A stretch of 64,000 bases of DNA from Hevea brasiliensis. Lineage: Eukaryota > Streptophyta > Magnoliopsida > Malpighiales > Euphorbiaceae. Below are positions 11,800 through 22,680 of this stretch, piece after piece (positions within the stretch are counted from its first letter, which is position 1; every line of letters starts with the position of its first letter). The translations under genes were made by a program, and so were the position numbers. The notes beneath the pieces were generated by a model. It ran no database searches. It was not told where the DNA came from and was given only the letters and a program-made list of their open reading frames with translations. The stretch is taken from positions 79,895,183 to 79,959,182 of the forward strand of contig NC_079499.1 of NCBI RefSeq assembly GCF_030052815.1, given 5' to 3'.

Positions 11800-12990
11800 A
11801 ATGAATCCCACACACCGCTCAAGGTTCGGATGAAGTCAAGAAACAAGATGACGCCGGATTCTTGGAAGTAGTCAAATATCCCCAATGGGTGGCTAATGTC
11901 GCCCCAAAGAATGAAGAAAGACGGAGAGTCGGTGTGTGTTGACTACAGGACCTTAATAAAGCAAGTTTGAAAGATGATTTCCTCTCCTCACATTGATGTG
12001 TTAGTTGACAATGCCGCGGATTGGGTAGGTGTTCGTGTATTGATGGGGCATCGTGGTACAATCGATTCCGATGGACAAGGAAGACAAGGATAAACCGCTT
12101 TCATCACCCAATGGGGAGTATTTTGCTATCGGGTCATGCCCTTCGGTTGAAGAATGCCGGCTACTTACCAAATACAAGAATGGTCACATTATTCCACGAT
12201 ATGATGCATAAAGAAGTGGAGGTATATGTGGATGATATGATCATTAAATCCAGGAGAAGAGAGCCACGCTCAGTGATGAGGAGGGTGCTCAAAGGCTCAG
12301 AAATACAAGTTGAAGTCGAACCCGCTAAATGCATCTTCTGAGCTAGGTCGGGAAAACTATTGGGATTCATAGTAGTTAGAAAGGGATAGAAGTGGATCCG
12401 CATAAAGTTCGAGCTATTCAAGAAATGCCGCCCCCAAAAATGTAAAGGAGGTGCGCAGCTTTCTAGGAAACTTGAACTACAATTCAATATTTTTTACTAA
12501 TCTCACTGCCAAATCTGAGCCTAAATTCAGACTACTCCTGAAGAACAATCCAACCCAATGGAATTCGGATTGTCAAAAGGCTTTCGAGACAATCAATCAG
12601 TATTTGTCAAACCCACCAGAATTGGTCCCGCCGTGGCAGTGTGCCTCGATCCCGCACATGGCAGTCCAACAGAGCTCTATGGGATGTGTTTTGGGACAAA
12701 GATGATGATACCGGCCAAAAAGAGAGGGCCATTTACTACCCGAGCAAGAAGTTCAATGATTGTGAGTCAAGGTACTTTTCTTAGAAAAGACTTGTCGCAA
12801 GTTAGCTCGACAAAGAAATCGCCTCAAGCACTACATGTTGAATCACAAGACATGGCTTATCTCCTGATGGATCCTATCGATACGTATTCGAAAGCCCATT
12901 CGTGTCGGAAGGATAGCCAAGTGGCAGTTATACTCTCCCAAGATGATATAGTCTACATGACCCGGAAGCGGTAAAAGGTAGCGTAATTGT
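11800..12990 (+). pseudogene. Tat reverse transcriptase and first RNase H remnant
   Basis: Readable RT parts are FLEVVKYPQWVANVAPKNE (about 11858-11915), VDYR near 11938, a RVMPFGLKNAG-like block near 12135-12165, and the catalytic YVDD at 12225-12236 followed by MIIKSRRRE. LRSFLGNLNYN-type sequence near 12450 marks the connection domain. RNase H follows with MAVQQSSMGCVLGQR (about 12658-12702). The block order is correct but alternates among frames. Confidence 0.8.
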
Positions 12991-13079
12991 CGACTCTCCT
13001 AGCGGAAAACCCTATCCCGATTATGAAGCTCTGGATTTTGAGGTCCCTGACGAAAATATTATTGAAGTAGACTACGAAG

Positions 13080-13480
13080 AAGAGGGGTCAGTCGATGTGT
13101 GGGAAATGTATTTTGACGGCAACAATTTATCCGGAATGGAATTGAGCCGCATACTAGTATCCCTGTATGAAAGCACTTCCCAATAGCCGCTAAGTTGGGA
13201 TTTGACTGCATCAACAATGTCGCCGAATATGAAGCTTGTGTAATGGGTCTACATGTCGCTATGGAGATGAAAATCGTAAAGTTGGAGGTGTATGGAGACT
13301 CCTCGATAATTTATCGTGTCAAGGGAGAATGGCAAACCAAGGATCCCAAGTTAATCCCCTACCGTAAATACTTCATCGAGATGATCAGTGAATTCAAGAA
13401 ATCTCTTTCACTCATCCGAGTAGAGACAAGAATCAATTTGTCGACGCCTTAGCTACTCTAGTGTTATGGCTCAAATCAAG
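13080..13480 (+). pseudogene. Tat archaeal-type second RNase H (aRH) remnant
   Basis: MYFDG near 13110 gives the first catalytic Asp. NNVAEYEACVMGLHVAMEMK (13213-13272) contains the catalytic Glu and the sequence VYGDSS near 13290 the next Asp. VKGEWQTKDPKLIPY follows. This extra RNase H between RH and INT is diagnostic for Tat elements (family knowledge). Confidence 0.8.
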
Positions 13481-13559
13481 AAGGGCGACGCTTCAGACGC
13501 TGAAGATTAAAGTAAGGGATGAGCCGCCTATTGCTTCATGATTGAAGAAGAGCTCTAAG

Positions 13560-14789
13560 GAAAGACTTTGTACCACGACATCCCGGCTCATCAGAGAACC
13601 GGAGAATTCCCTTCAGGGGCAAGCAAAAATGAAAAGAAAATGATTCGGAGGTTAGCATTGGGGTATTTTCCGAGTGGGGAAACCTTATACAAAATTAGCT
13701 ACAACGGTGAATTATTGAGATGTGTGTATGCAAAGGAGGCAAAGAGAATCCTTTTTGAAACTCATTGGGGAAATTGTGGAACTCACGACTATGGATACAT
13801 GATGGCCAAGCAAATCATGCGACGTGGGTACTTTTGGACCACAATGGAAAAGGATTGCATCGAGTATTTCCTAAGTGCCACAAGTGTCGATTTATGCAGA
13901 TCCGATAAATGTGCCACCTCACAAGTCGCTCAATCTCGTCTCACCATGGCCTTTTGCAATGTGGGGCATGGATGTGATTGGTCCCATCAATCCCAAAGCA
14001 TCCAATGGGCACAGATTCATCCTTGTAGCCATCGACTATTTCTCCAAGTGGGTCGAGGCGACATCATATGCTCACATCACGCAGTAACACGCTTTCAAAT
14101 TCTTCGTAAACAATATCATATGCCGACATGGTCTCCGAATGAAATTGTCACCGATAACGCCAAGAACTCGAACGGTCCAAGATTCAAAAGTCGGTGATCA
14201 ATACAAAATCCAACATCTCAATTCTCCCCATACCGCCCCTGCATGAATGGAGCGTGGAAGCCGCGAACAAAAATCTAAAAAGGATAATCCGAAAATGACG
14301 GTCACATATAGGATTGGCATGACATGCTCCCTATGCTCTTCATGCATACCGACTTCCATAAGAACCTCAATCGGGCAACTCCGCACTCACCGGTCTACGG
14401 ATGGAAGCAGATACCGTTGAGGTTGAAATTCCTTCCCTAAGAATTCTCAAGGAATCGTGGATTGGTGAGTCGAATGGATCCACCAAGGTTGGATCGCTTA
14501 AACTTGGCCGGATGAGAAAAGGTTAACAGCAGATGTCACGCAATTATATCGAGGAGAATGGCGAGCATTTGATAAAACGCACGCCACGGAATTCCTACCC
14601 GGTGACTTAGTGCTAAAGAAAGTACTACCGAACCAAAACGATCCCCGGGGCAAATGGTCACCAACCTACGAGGGACCCTATGTGGTTAAAAAGGCGTATA
14701 CTGGAGGAGCCTTGATCTTGACCCACATGGACGGTGAAGAATTCCCGAGACTCGTGGAATGCCGACATCACAAGAGATACTATGCATAA
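13560..14789 (+). pseudogene. Tat integrase remnant
   Basis: The zinc-binding region (ETHWGNCGTHDYGYMMAKQI, about 13758-13817) is followed by YFWTTMEKDC. The core has the first Asp in WGMDVIGPI (GAT 13971-13973), the second in VTDNAKN (GAT 14153-14155) and the Glu in a VEAANKNLKR-type segment (GAA 14257-14259), consistent with D,D-35-E once a frameshift is allowed. A GPY/F-type C-terminal domain ends at 14789. There is no chromodomain, as expected for Tat. Confidence 0.8.
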
Positions 14790-14810
14790 AAAGGAGAAGG
14801 GATGAAACCC

Positions 14811-14843
<33 letters not shown>

Positions 14844-15237
14844 ATTGGGGTTAAAACCAAAAAGGGCGTCCCAAGAACCAAAGGGGGTGAATATGGAAGG
14901 GGGCATGAAACCGCGATAGAGAGGCAACTGTCACAAAGAAGGGACTTCTGAGAACTTGGAATATGGCGCTTAAAAGACTTCAAAACCAACTAAAAGGAAT
15001 ATATGAGATCTATCCTTGTACCTTTCCTTTTCCTTTGAAAGTCTATTTTTCCTAAAGCCATGATAAAGTTATACTCCATCTGCTCGCTTTTGTTTTTCCC
15101 GCTACTCATTTTTTTATTATCCTTTCTCTTTGACTAATGCGCTATTGATTAGTTAAATTCCTGCCATAAGGTTTGAATTTAAAAATTGATAACCTCGCGT
15201 ACTTTACTATGAGATTTGCAGGGAATAGCCGCCAAAA

Positions 15238-15284
<47 letters not shown>

Positions 15285-15516
15285 GTGAAAACCCGAAAAG
15301 GCGCTTCTGGTTAAGTGGACGGAGAGAAAGTGAAAACCCGCGCGGGCGCTTCCCAGAGACTAAGAAGACACTCGGGCGCACAAGAGGGGCATTTGAAGAA
15401 AATGGGGTTATAGGTCAAGTCTTGCAACTTCTTCTCCGTTAATCATCGGCCTTCGGTATCTTGTTAAGTACACTTCGTCAGGGAAAGAACTTCATGTGTC
15501 AAGGTTAGACTTGCCT
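14790..15516 (+). other. Noncoding region between Tat pol and the minisatellite
   Basis: It holds a 29-base A tract (14811-14839), a pure AT dinucleotide run of 20 repeats (15241-15280) and otherwise unremarkable sequence. I see no coding region on either strand; open frames through the AT run are low complexity. Confidence 0.7.
15241..15280. repeat. (AT)20 microsatellite
   Basis: This is an uninterrupted AT dinucleotide run, preceded by a 7-base A tract. Confidence 0.98.
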
Positions 15517-16543
15517 TGTAAGTTGATTTTAATTTCCTGCAATTCCACCATCAACCTCTGGTTCCTTGATCTAAGTTGATTTTAATTTCATGCAATTTAC
15601 ATTACCTGCTATCAACCTCTGGTTCCTTGATCTAAGTTGATTTTAATTTCATGCAATTTACATTTCCTGTCATCAACCTCTGGTTCCTTGATCTAAGTTG
15701 ATTTTAATTTCCTGCAATTTACATTCCACCATCAACCTCTGGTTCCTTGATCTAAGTTGATTTTAATTTCATGCAATTTAAATTTCCGCTATCAACCTCT
15801 GGTTCCTTGATCTAAGTTGATTTTAATTTCATGCAATTTACATTTCCGCCATCAACCTCTGGTTCCTTGATCTAAGTTGATTTTAATTTTCTCGCAATTT
15901 ACATTTCCATCAACCTCTCGTTCCTTGATCTAAGTTGATTTTAATTCCGCAATTTAAATTTCTCGCTATCAACCTCCGTTCCTTGATCTAAGTTGATTTT
16001 AATTTCTGCAATTTACATTTCCGTCATCAACCTCCGGTTCCTTGATCTAAGTTGATTTTAATTTTCGCAATTTACATTTCGTCATCAACCTCTGGTTCCT
16101 TGATCTAAGTTGATTTTAATTTCATGCAATTTAAATTTCGCTATCAACCTCTGGTTCCTTGATCTAAGTTGATTTTAATTTCCGCAATTTACATTTTCAC
16201 CATCAACCTCTCGTTCCTTGATCTAAGTTGATTTTAATTTTCGCAATTTACATTTCTCGCTATCAACCTCTCGGTTCCTTGATCTAAGTTGATTTTAATT
16301 TCATGCAATTTACATTTCCGTCATCAACCTCTCGATTCCTTGATCTAAGTTGATTTTAATTTCCTGCAATTCCACCATCAACCTCCGGTTCCTTGATCTA
16401 AGTTGATTTTAATTTCATGCAATTTACATTACTCGCTATCAACCTCTCGGTTCCTTGATCTAAGTTGATTTTAATTTCATGCAATTTTAATTCTCGTTAT
16501 CAACCTCCGGTTTCTAGATCCAAGTTGATTTTAATGTTCGAGG
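15517..16543 (+). repeat. ~58-bp minisatellite, about 17 copies, before the Tat 3' LTR
   Basis: Units share TTCCTTGATCTAAGTTGATT then TTAATTT...GCAATTTA and end ATCAACCTC. I count 17 full cores plus a partial first unit. The core is nearly invariant; differences concentrate in two short spots (CTCTGG/CTCTCG/CTCCGG/CTCCG and CATGC/CCTGC/TCGC/CCGC). Tandem arrays between pol and the 3' LTR are common in Tat elements and can seed satellite DNA (family knowledge). Confidence 0.95.
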
Positions 16544-16660
16544 TCATTAACTTAGGTGTGCTTTAGTTCCCTAATTTCGCACACCTAATCGTCCAAAAAT
16601 ATGAGTCGGAATCTTTACATAATTCCTATAAGGAAATTTTTCCTTTAATAGAAATTATGT

Positions 16661-16673
16661 AAAGAGGGGCAGC
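16661..16673 (+). other. Polypurine tract of the Tat element
   Basis: AAAGAGGGGCAGC immediately precedes TGTCGACACC, the inferred start of the 3' LTR. Confidence 0.75.
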
Positions 16674-17261
16674 TGTCGACACCATATTTTGGCCGATCCC
16701 TAGAATCAATAAAAATTCTTCTTTGAACAGCCTAATCTCGCTTTCCGATCCTCTTTAGGCGGTCACATTTCCGATCTCTCCTCACAAAAATTGAATTAAT
16801 ACGAGTCCTCATATTCATTAAGCCTCGCGATCTCTCAAATCATTTACCGATCTCTCAAACCCGTTGTCGAATTTCCTGACTGCCAAGTATATTTCGATCT
16901 CGTTGATAAATAAAATGAATCGGCACTAGATCTTTTCCTAACAGCTTTATTGCCGACCTCCTTTTCTAAGATTAAGAGCTAAAGTTTGGGTTCGGTTTAA
17001 CGAGGGTCCCGATCTTAAGTGTTCAAGTTAAATTTTCAATTTTAACCAAGTCCTGCTCAAAGATTTCTCCCCACCGATCTCATGCTTATTGTGCTTTCCG
17101 ATCTTTTATACTTAGATTAATAATGGAATTTAGTTCATGTTTCGCTATGCTCATACAATTAAATACTTAGGCAAATTCAAGATTTTCCAATCACATCCAT
17201 TCATTGAACAAAAGAGATATTCCATTTCATTTCATAATTTGTACAAGTTATTCTACTGGGA

Positions 17262-19072
17262 TCACCCCACTGATTTACATTCTCGCTCACTCTCTCTCTC
17301 CCTCGCCTCCTCCTCACTATCTTCACCATCGCCCCGGAGCCGTGTCGCCCATCCAGAGAAGTCCTCCTCGTAGCGCTTTGGAGTTCGCCAAGAGGTCCTT
17401 GTGAGCATTCACATAGGCTCCGGCTATCCCCGCCACCATCTCTTCATCTTTCGCCTTAAGCTCCTCGCCTTTCTCCTTAAGCTCTTCGACGAGTTGGGCG
17501 ACTGAGCGCTTCATTGGCCAAGTGCCCGGACCTCTCCGAGAGCCCGCTTCTTTCACAGTCACGAGACCTTTCGCCACCGGTCTTCATGGTACTTCGCCCG
17601 CCCTCGACTTGAGATATATAATCCCGAGCGGATGAGAGTTGGGATCGGAGGGAAGTCAATTCCTGATTTTTCTTCCCAACCTCCTTACCCAGACGCTGAA
17701 TCTTTTCCCGAATCATGGTCTGGTTCACCAGACACTCCACATTCAAGCTCATGGTTCGAGTCAAGATATCATCGAGACCATTCTGGGATAGCCTGTCCCG
17801 ATCCTCTTGAAAGAAGATGGTAGATCCTGTGACTTTGGCAAAATCGGGTTCTCCCTAACATCCGTTATTCTTCAAGCAATGGTCAAGATTCGAGCGCCAC
17901 GAGAAGAGGTCCTCCTAAGATTGAGAAGGCTCCTTCCGTGCTTGGAATAATCGAGATAGGCGGGGTCGCTTCTTCCGATCTAGGAGGAGATCCGACAAAT
18001 TTCAATGGTCTGGACCAAGGTTGAGACGGTCTCTTTGCATCTCCCTGTGTTCGTGGATCGTGTTTGAAGACGCTCAACGCTTCATCTCCTTTACTTTCCT
18101 AAGATCTCTTTGTCCTTCTTCCGCTTCCTAGAACCTCACCACCCGCCATACCGCACGTAAAAGAGGTTAGTGAGATCGCTAAGGTCCCGAGGATCGAGAT
18201 ATAGAAAATACCAATGCCGAGGTCGAGAGCGGAAGTTCGCGATCTCGCCGGTGATCGCTGCATGGTCCAATGGTGCGCTCGCAATCACCGCATTTGGACA
18301 GAATATTTTAGAGTGGTGGCCTGACTTTTCACCTCCATCACTATCAAGCTTTCCTCTTGACTCGTGGTAAAGTGCTTCGAAGTGGGGCCCTTGGTACCAC
18401 CAAATACGAGGAAAGTCCTCAAAGCACTGGATCTTTACTCCTCGTAATGAAGAACCTGGTTCTTCCAATTCTTAAGGGATGAGGGCAGATCGGAAAAGAG
18501 TCCGCAACGAGGCTTCACCAAAGAACCAGTGTTCGCCTTCCTTTCGGCGAGTTAGTCCTGTAGCTCTACGAACACCTTAGCCGTAGGTCCGATTCCCTTA
18601 GCTCGCATAGACCTCTGAAAGCAACCAAGATCCGCCACGAGTTGGGGTGGATTTGAACAATGGATATTCGTGAAATTTTAGGACCTCCTTATAGAAATCG
18701 GCTAGAGGGAACCTCGATCGCCTTTTAATCGTTTCTTCGTACACCATGACCATGTCATCCTCTTCAAAAGAATGATCGACACGAAGATCGCCATGGCACT
18801 TGATCACTCATATGAATCAGACAAATATTGTATTCTTGAACAACGATTGCGCATCGGATTCCCAAGAACCGATGGAAGCTCGCTCATAGGAAGGGTCTCT
18901 CTCTTGAAGGTGGTGCAAGCCTTGATGGTATGACCCGACTTCGACCTGGAGCAGAGACCCTAGGGGGTTCAGGTTGCGTGCTTGGCCCGACCGCCTCTTC
19001 TTCATCAGACGATGACCATGAGAACTGAATGGAAGGAGGGCTCACCGCTCTCTGACCTTCGGCACCGCTCAT
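17262..19072 (-). pseudogene. Antisense gene in the Tat 3' LTR: PF04195-like transposon protein with coiled-coil C-terminus
   Basis: The minus-strand start at 19072 reads MSGAEGQRAVSPPSIQFSWS, followed by SSSDEEEAVGPSTQPEPP, a disordered acidic/Pro-rich N-terminus. The middle includes ADFYKEVLKFHEYPLF (about 18675-18725), then in another frame a segment reading roughly HPNSWRILVAF, and a LPSSLKNWK block near 18460. The C-terminal third is a coiled coil: REKIQRLGKEVGKKNQELTS (about 17645-17710) and VEELKEKGEELKAKDEEMVA (about 17430-17495), then YEEDFSGWATRLRGDGEDSE, stopping at about 17262. Length about 600 codons. These blocks resemble antisense ORFs of Tat elements such as Grande and Cinful (family knowledge), which usually lie between pol and the LTR rather than inside it. 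Function is unknown. Several frameshifts at CTG/CGG sites break it. Confidence 0.65.
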
Positions 19073-19225
19073 TTTCAAGAAAAAACAAAGAACTTAAACT
19101 AAAAAGAGGATTAAAACCCCACCGAGTCTGATCGGCGTCGGAGAAACTGGAGAAAATGAGAGAACTTTGAAGTTGTGAGCAGGGGATTGAAAATGGAATG
19201 AGAGAACAACTGGCTAACCCTCCCC

Positions 19226-19233
19226 TATTTATA
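19226..19233 (-). promoter_or_regulatory. TATA box for the antisense LTR gene (3' LTR copy)
   Basis: The minus strand reads TATAAATAGGGGAGGG, about 155 bp upstream of the antisense ATG at 19072, leaving a leader of about 125 bases. It matches 1290-1297. Confidence 0.55.
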
Positions 19234-19656
19234 CTAGTCCGAGCATTTAATGCTCGCGAGGTTCTAGGCGGCGCATCGATTGGTGAGACTCGACAGCTGT
19301 TCTGACACTTCTCTCAAATATCCGAATGTTCAGAGATTGGTTAATTGGAGATCGGCATAATAAGTTAAATATTTTGAATAAAGGATCAGTTAAGTGTCAT
19401 TCAGGTAAAGAACCAGATCGGATAAACACATTAGAGATCGGAAAATAATCAATGCAAAAATAAGATGATAACCGACAAAATAAAGTCTTTATTCTCAAAA
19501 GATCGGATTACATCATTTGGGCGATCTCTGGGGATTGGATTACAATAAAGGTCTAGCTACATCATGTGGCCGATCTCTAGAGATCTGATTACATTGAAAA
19601 ATTACATCATTTGGACGATCTCTAGAGACCGGTGAAAAATCCTATCTGAAGAGGTC

Positions 19657-19785
19657 GATCTAAGGATCGCTTTATAATCGATCCCAAGGATACTCCCAGT
19701 GATCTAAGGATCGCTTTATAACTAATCCCAAGGATACTCCTGTGATCTAAGGATCGCTTTATAATCGATCCCAAGGATATTGCCG
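19657..19785 (+). repeat. 45-bp direct repeat, three copies, in the 3' LTR
   Basis: This is the counterpart of 1707-1836; units start GATCTAAGGATCGC. Confidence 0.8.
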
Positions 19786-20105
19786 AGGAAGCTTAATCCG
19801 CTTCGAACACCCAATGTGGATCGTAATCGCCGGAACACTCAATGTGATGAGAAGCCGAATGAACTCGCTTGAGCAACTCGAGATCGGTACAACAAGCCCG
19901 CAATACGGATCGGTCAAATCCAGCTTCTCTCACCATCGCCAATTAGGACCATCCAATCACCGGATCAGAAATTTTCAATGAGGAATAGGGAATTCCATCT
20001 AAGAGGATCAAAACCACGCTTGTAGCCTAACTTTCCTAACAGCTAGAACCAAGAAACAAGGAGAAAGAGAGAAAATCGAATGAAGGAAATGCCACTATCA
20101 GTGGG

Positions 20106-20113
20106 TATATATA
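20106..20113 (-). promoter_or_regulatory. Second minus-strand TATA-like box (3' LTR copy)
   Basis: TATATATA in the same context as 2155-2162. The small ORF downstream of it in the 5' LTR is frameshifted in this copy. Confidence 0.3.
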
Positions 20114-20693
20114 GGGGAAAATGGGCATTTAATGTCGAAGGAAAACGGGACGCTCGAGAATCGAGATGTAATTAATGCTTGGACCGAATCCGATCGATCA
20201 AGGGATAAAAGAGATCGGAGATAGGAGATCGCATGAGAGATCGGAATAGGAGCTAGGGAGGGATCGAAGACAAAAAGAATAAGACAAATTCCAATAACCG
20301 CCGCCGTAATCGTGAGCCGAGGTAGTTAAAGCGTGGCGCATTTAGATCTCCACCGCACGCCTAAGAATCGCCCGCACGCCGACAGTGCCGTGGTATGTCA
20401 TGACACCAGTACATCCCAATCTCCACCGTTGATCTCACTTGTAAGGATGAATCCGAACCCTTGGATCAAAAGAGAAGACGACAATACCAGATTTTTCACT
20501 CTTAGCCCTCGATCGTTCCGACAAGAGGATTCAAGACCGCGATTAAAAGAGGAAAAGGACAAATATTCCGAGAAGCGATCTCACCATTCGCTTTGATTCT
20601 CTTTAATTCTGAACATCCGATCATGTACTTCAAAATCTTGACCTCCATCTTCCTCAAAATAAATCCCGACCCTTCATGGGGAGCACCCGATTC

Positions 20694-20702
20694 CTATAAA
20701 TA
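20694..20702 (+). promoter_or_regulatory. Sense TATA box of the Tat 3' LTR
   Basis: CTATAAATA, the counterpart of 2746-2754. Confidence 0.45.
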
Positions 20703-21770
20703 CTGCATGAAAACTGCTCAAGGACTGACAAAAATATAGGCAAGAGGTCGCTATTATCGTGGAGGAACTCAAACTTCATTCAGCTTTGTTACTCTGCTGC
20801 TTTGTAGTGAATAAAAAGACTATTGAAACTAGTTTTCGTGGAGTGTTTTCTTGAAAAGATTTTGAATATTGGAACTCTACATTTCCAGCTTGTTCATTAT
20901 CCGGTCATACTCATCATCTCTCGCTTCCTTTCCTCCTGCTCAAGCTCAACTTCCTTTCACCTGGTTCTTACCCTGCTACCTTTTAGCTAAAGCATCTCTC
21001 GGTTTCACGATGCACATCAACTCTCAGCTGATCAATCCGCCATCTTCATCACCGCTTACCACTTCACGCTTATTTCAATATATTTGGCTCCTCACGGTAA
21101 GAGTTCACACTCATCGCTTACGCTTGTTTCCTGCACTTCCTTTGTTCTTCATACATCCGCAACTTTCTTCAAGGTTATTTTGTACAAGAGAACCCAAGAG
21201 AAAATATTGCTATAAGAGTTCATGTTACTGCTTTTATTAAGTGTCTACGCTTATTTCCCGCATTTTCCTTGTTCTTCTTACATCTAGACCATTTCGCACA
21301 AGCAATCCCAAAGAAAGTCACTCAAATCATTTTTTAGTGATCAGTTCATTTTATTGATCTCCGTCATTTCAAAACCGCTTTTCTAACTATTTGTAGTTTG
21401 TAAATGGTTGGGTAAACGTAGGTAGTAGCAACTTAGAGGTCTCCTTTAAAAAGAGGACCTGAATAACACGTCAGGAAGATAGCCGAACTATTAGGCCGAC
21501 GTAAACAGCAATTCGACAAAGATGTCATGAAATGGACTAAGACCAAAGTAAACGAAACAGAGTGGATCGGTCATTAATATATATTGGTAAAATTAATACA
21601 TGAAAAGGTCATTGAAACAAGTCTAGTGTTCCTGCTCAGCCACAGGATATCCATAAACCTTATCCCCGCATTTTGAAGGTCGAATTTTAGTTTTAGGTTC
21701 TTAAGACCCGTAGTCGTGGTTAAATTTTTAAAGGTCAGAAAAGTCTTTGTCCGAGTCTCATCAAAATAGA

Positions 21771-22325
21771 AGGGGTCAGAAGAGTCCTTATCCTATCCTT
21801 GCCTAAAAGTTTTAAGTCAACTCTTAAAGGAGATCGGAGGAGGGTTCTTATCCGGTCTCCCTTCAAAATTTTGATAAACATTAAGTAGGGATCTAAGAGA
21901 GTTCTTATCCGGTCTCAACTCAAAACATTAACGAATAACTCTAAAGGAGATCGAGGAGGGTTCTTATCCGGTCCTCTCAAAATTTTAATAAATAACTCTA
22001 AAGGAGATCGGAGGAGGGTTCTTATCCTGCCTCCTAAAATTTTAATAAATAACTTAAAAGAGATCGGAGGAGGATTCTTATCCGCCTCCCTTCAAAATTT
22101 TAATAAACATTAAATAGGGATCGGAGGAGAGTTCTTATCCGGTCTCAACCTCAAATTTTAATAAACATCTGAAAGAGATCGGAGGAGAGTTCTTATCCGG
22201 TCTCATCCTCAAAACTTCAAATAAATAACTTAAAAGAGACCGGAGGAGGGTTCTTATCCGGTCTCCCCTCAAAATTTTAATGAACAACTTAAAAAGATCG
22301 GAGGAGAGTTCTTATCCGATTCTCA
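21771..22325 (+). repeat. ~58-bp tandem array in the 3' LTR
   Basis: This is the counterpart of 3826-4380: 9-10 units with GGAGGAGGGTTCTTATCC and A/T-rich tails. Confidence 0.85.
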
Positions 22326-22680
22326 CACCTGCTCACTAAGGTTGTCTCATTTACTTATGTATCCGGGTGATCCAAATTTAGTGAAAAATCAAACATTCCT
22401 TCTACCAAAAGGATTAACATTGCCGCTAAGCCCTTCTAACTAATTTGTAAAGGACGCAATTAAATCTACTTACCCTTATTAAGGGACGAGGTGGGGTGCC
22501 TAACACCTTCCCCACCCGCTACGGACCGAACTTAGAATCTCTATTTTGAAGTGGTTTCATTTTTAATTTAACTTCTCAAATGGTTTTCTTTAGTTTCCCT
22601 CAAAACTAAGGTGGCGACTCCTCACTCTTTCCCACTTCGGTGAGTGATCGTCCGGGCGACCGCAAAATCCCATTGCGACA

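Larger units (their letters stand above)
10060..14789 (+). pseudogene. Tat pol (PR-RT-RH-aRH-INT), broken
   Basis: Domains in order: aspartic protease around 10430-10760, reverse transcriptase about 11800-12450, RNase H about 12450-12990, a second archaeal-type RNase H about 13080-13480, integrase about 13560-14789. The end is the TAA at 14787-14789 after a GPY/F-like C-terminal segment (KWSPTYEGPYVVKKAY, about 14650-14700). Many stops and single-base shifts interrupt it. The two-RNase-H arrangement assigns it to the Tat clade of non-chromovirus Ty3/gypsy elements (family knowledge). Confidence 0.85.
1..22680 (+). mobile_element. Giant Tat/Ogre-like Ty3/gypsy retrotransposon, 5' end outside the window
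   Basis: Direct repeats flank an 11.9-kb internal region: bases 1-4728 match about 17916-22680. The domain order is PBS, ORF1, gag, PR, RT, RNase H, second (archaeal-type) RNase H, INT, noncoding repeats, polypurine tract, LTR. A second RNase H and an ORF upstream of gag are hallmarks of the Tat clade (family knowledge), and the size, about 24 kb if the missing 1.2 kb of the 5' LTR is present, suits Ogre-like members. All coding regions are interrupted by stops and frameshifts, many at CAG/CTG/CCGG sites and possibly artefactual. At the right end, copia copy A resumes with ACCCC after the LTR; the left flank and target duplication lie outside the window. Confidence 0.9.
16674..22680 (+). repeat. 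3' LTR of the Tat element, about 6.0 kb
   Basis: It begins TGTCGACACCATATTTTGGC after the polypurine tract and ends CATTGCGACA, where copia sequence starts. The part from 17916 is confirmed by the 5' LTR copy; the first 1.24 kb rests on the PPT/TG boundary because the matching 5' part is outside the window. It contains the full antisense gene (17262-19072), promoter candidates, and two repeat arrays. Confidence 0.85.

Noticed and set aside
11819..12061. Minus-strand open frames across Tat pol (also 12161-12487 and 10905-11252)
   Set aside because: They are shadows of the plus-strand RT region and lack recognisable motifs.
14811..14839. Poly-A tract as the 3' end of a LINE or processed transcript
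   Set aside because: It lies just downstream of Tat pol, with Tat sequence continuing to the LTR and no target duplication.
15517..16543. CRISPR-like regular repeat array
   Set aside because: Units are contiguous with no unique spacers; it is a minisatellite in a plant retrotransposon.
16674..16800. Start of an independent element at TGTCGACACC
   Set aside because: The polypurine tract before it and continuity with the LTR repeat from 17916 make it the Tat 3' LTR start.
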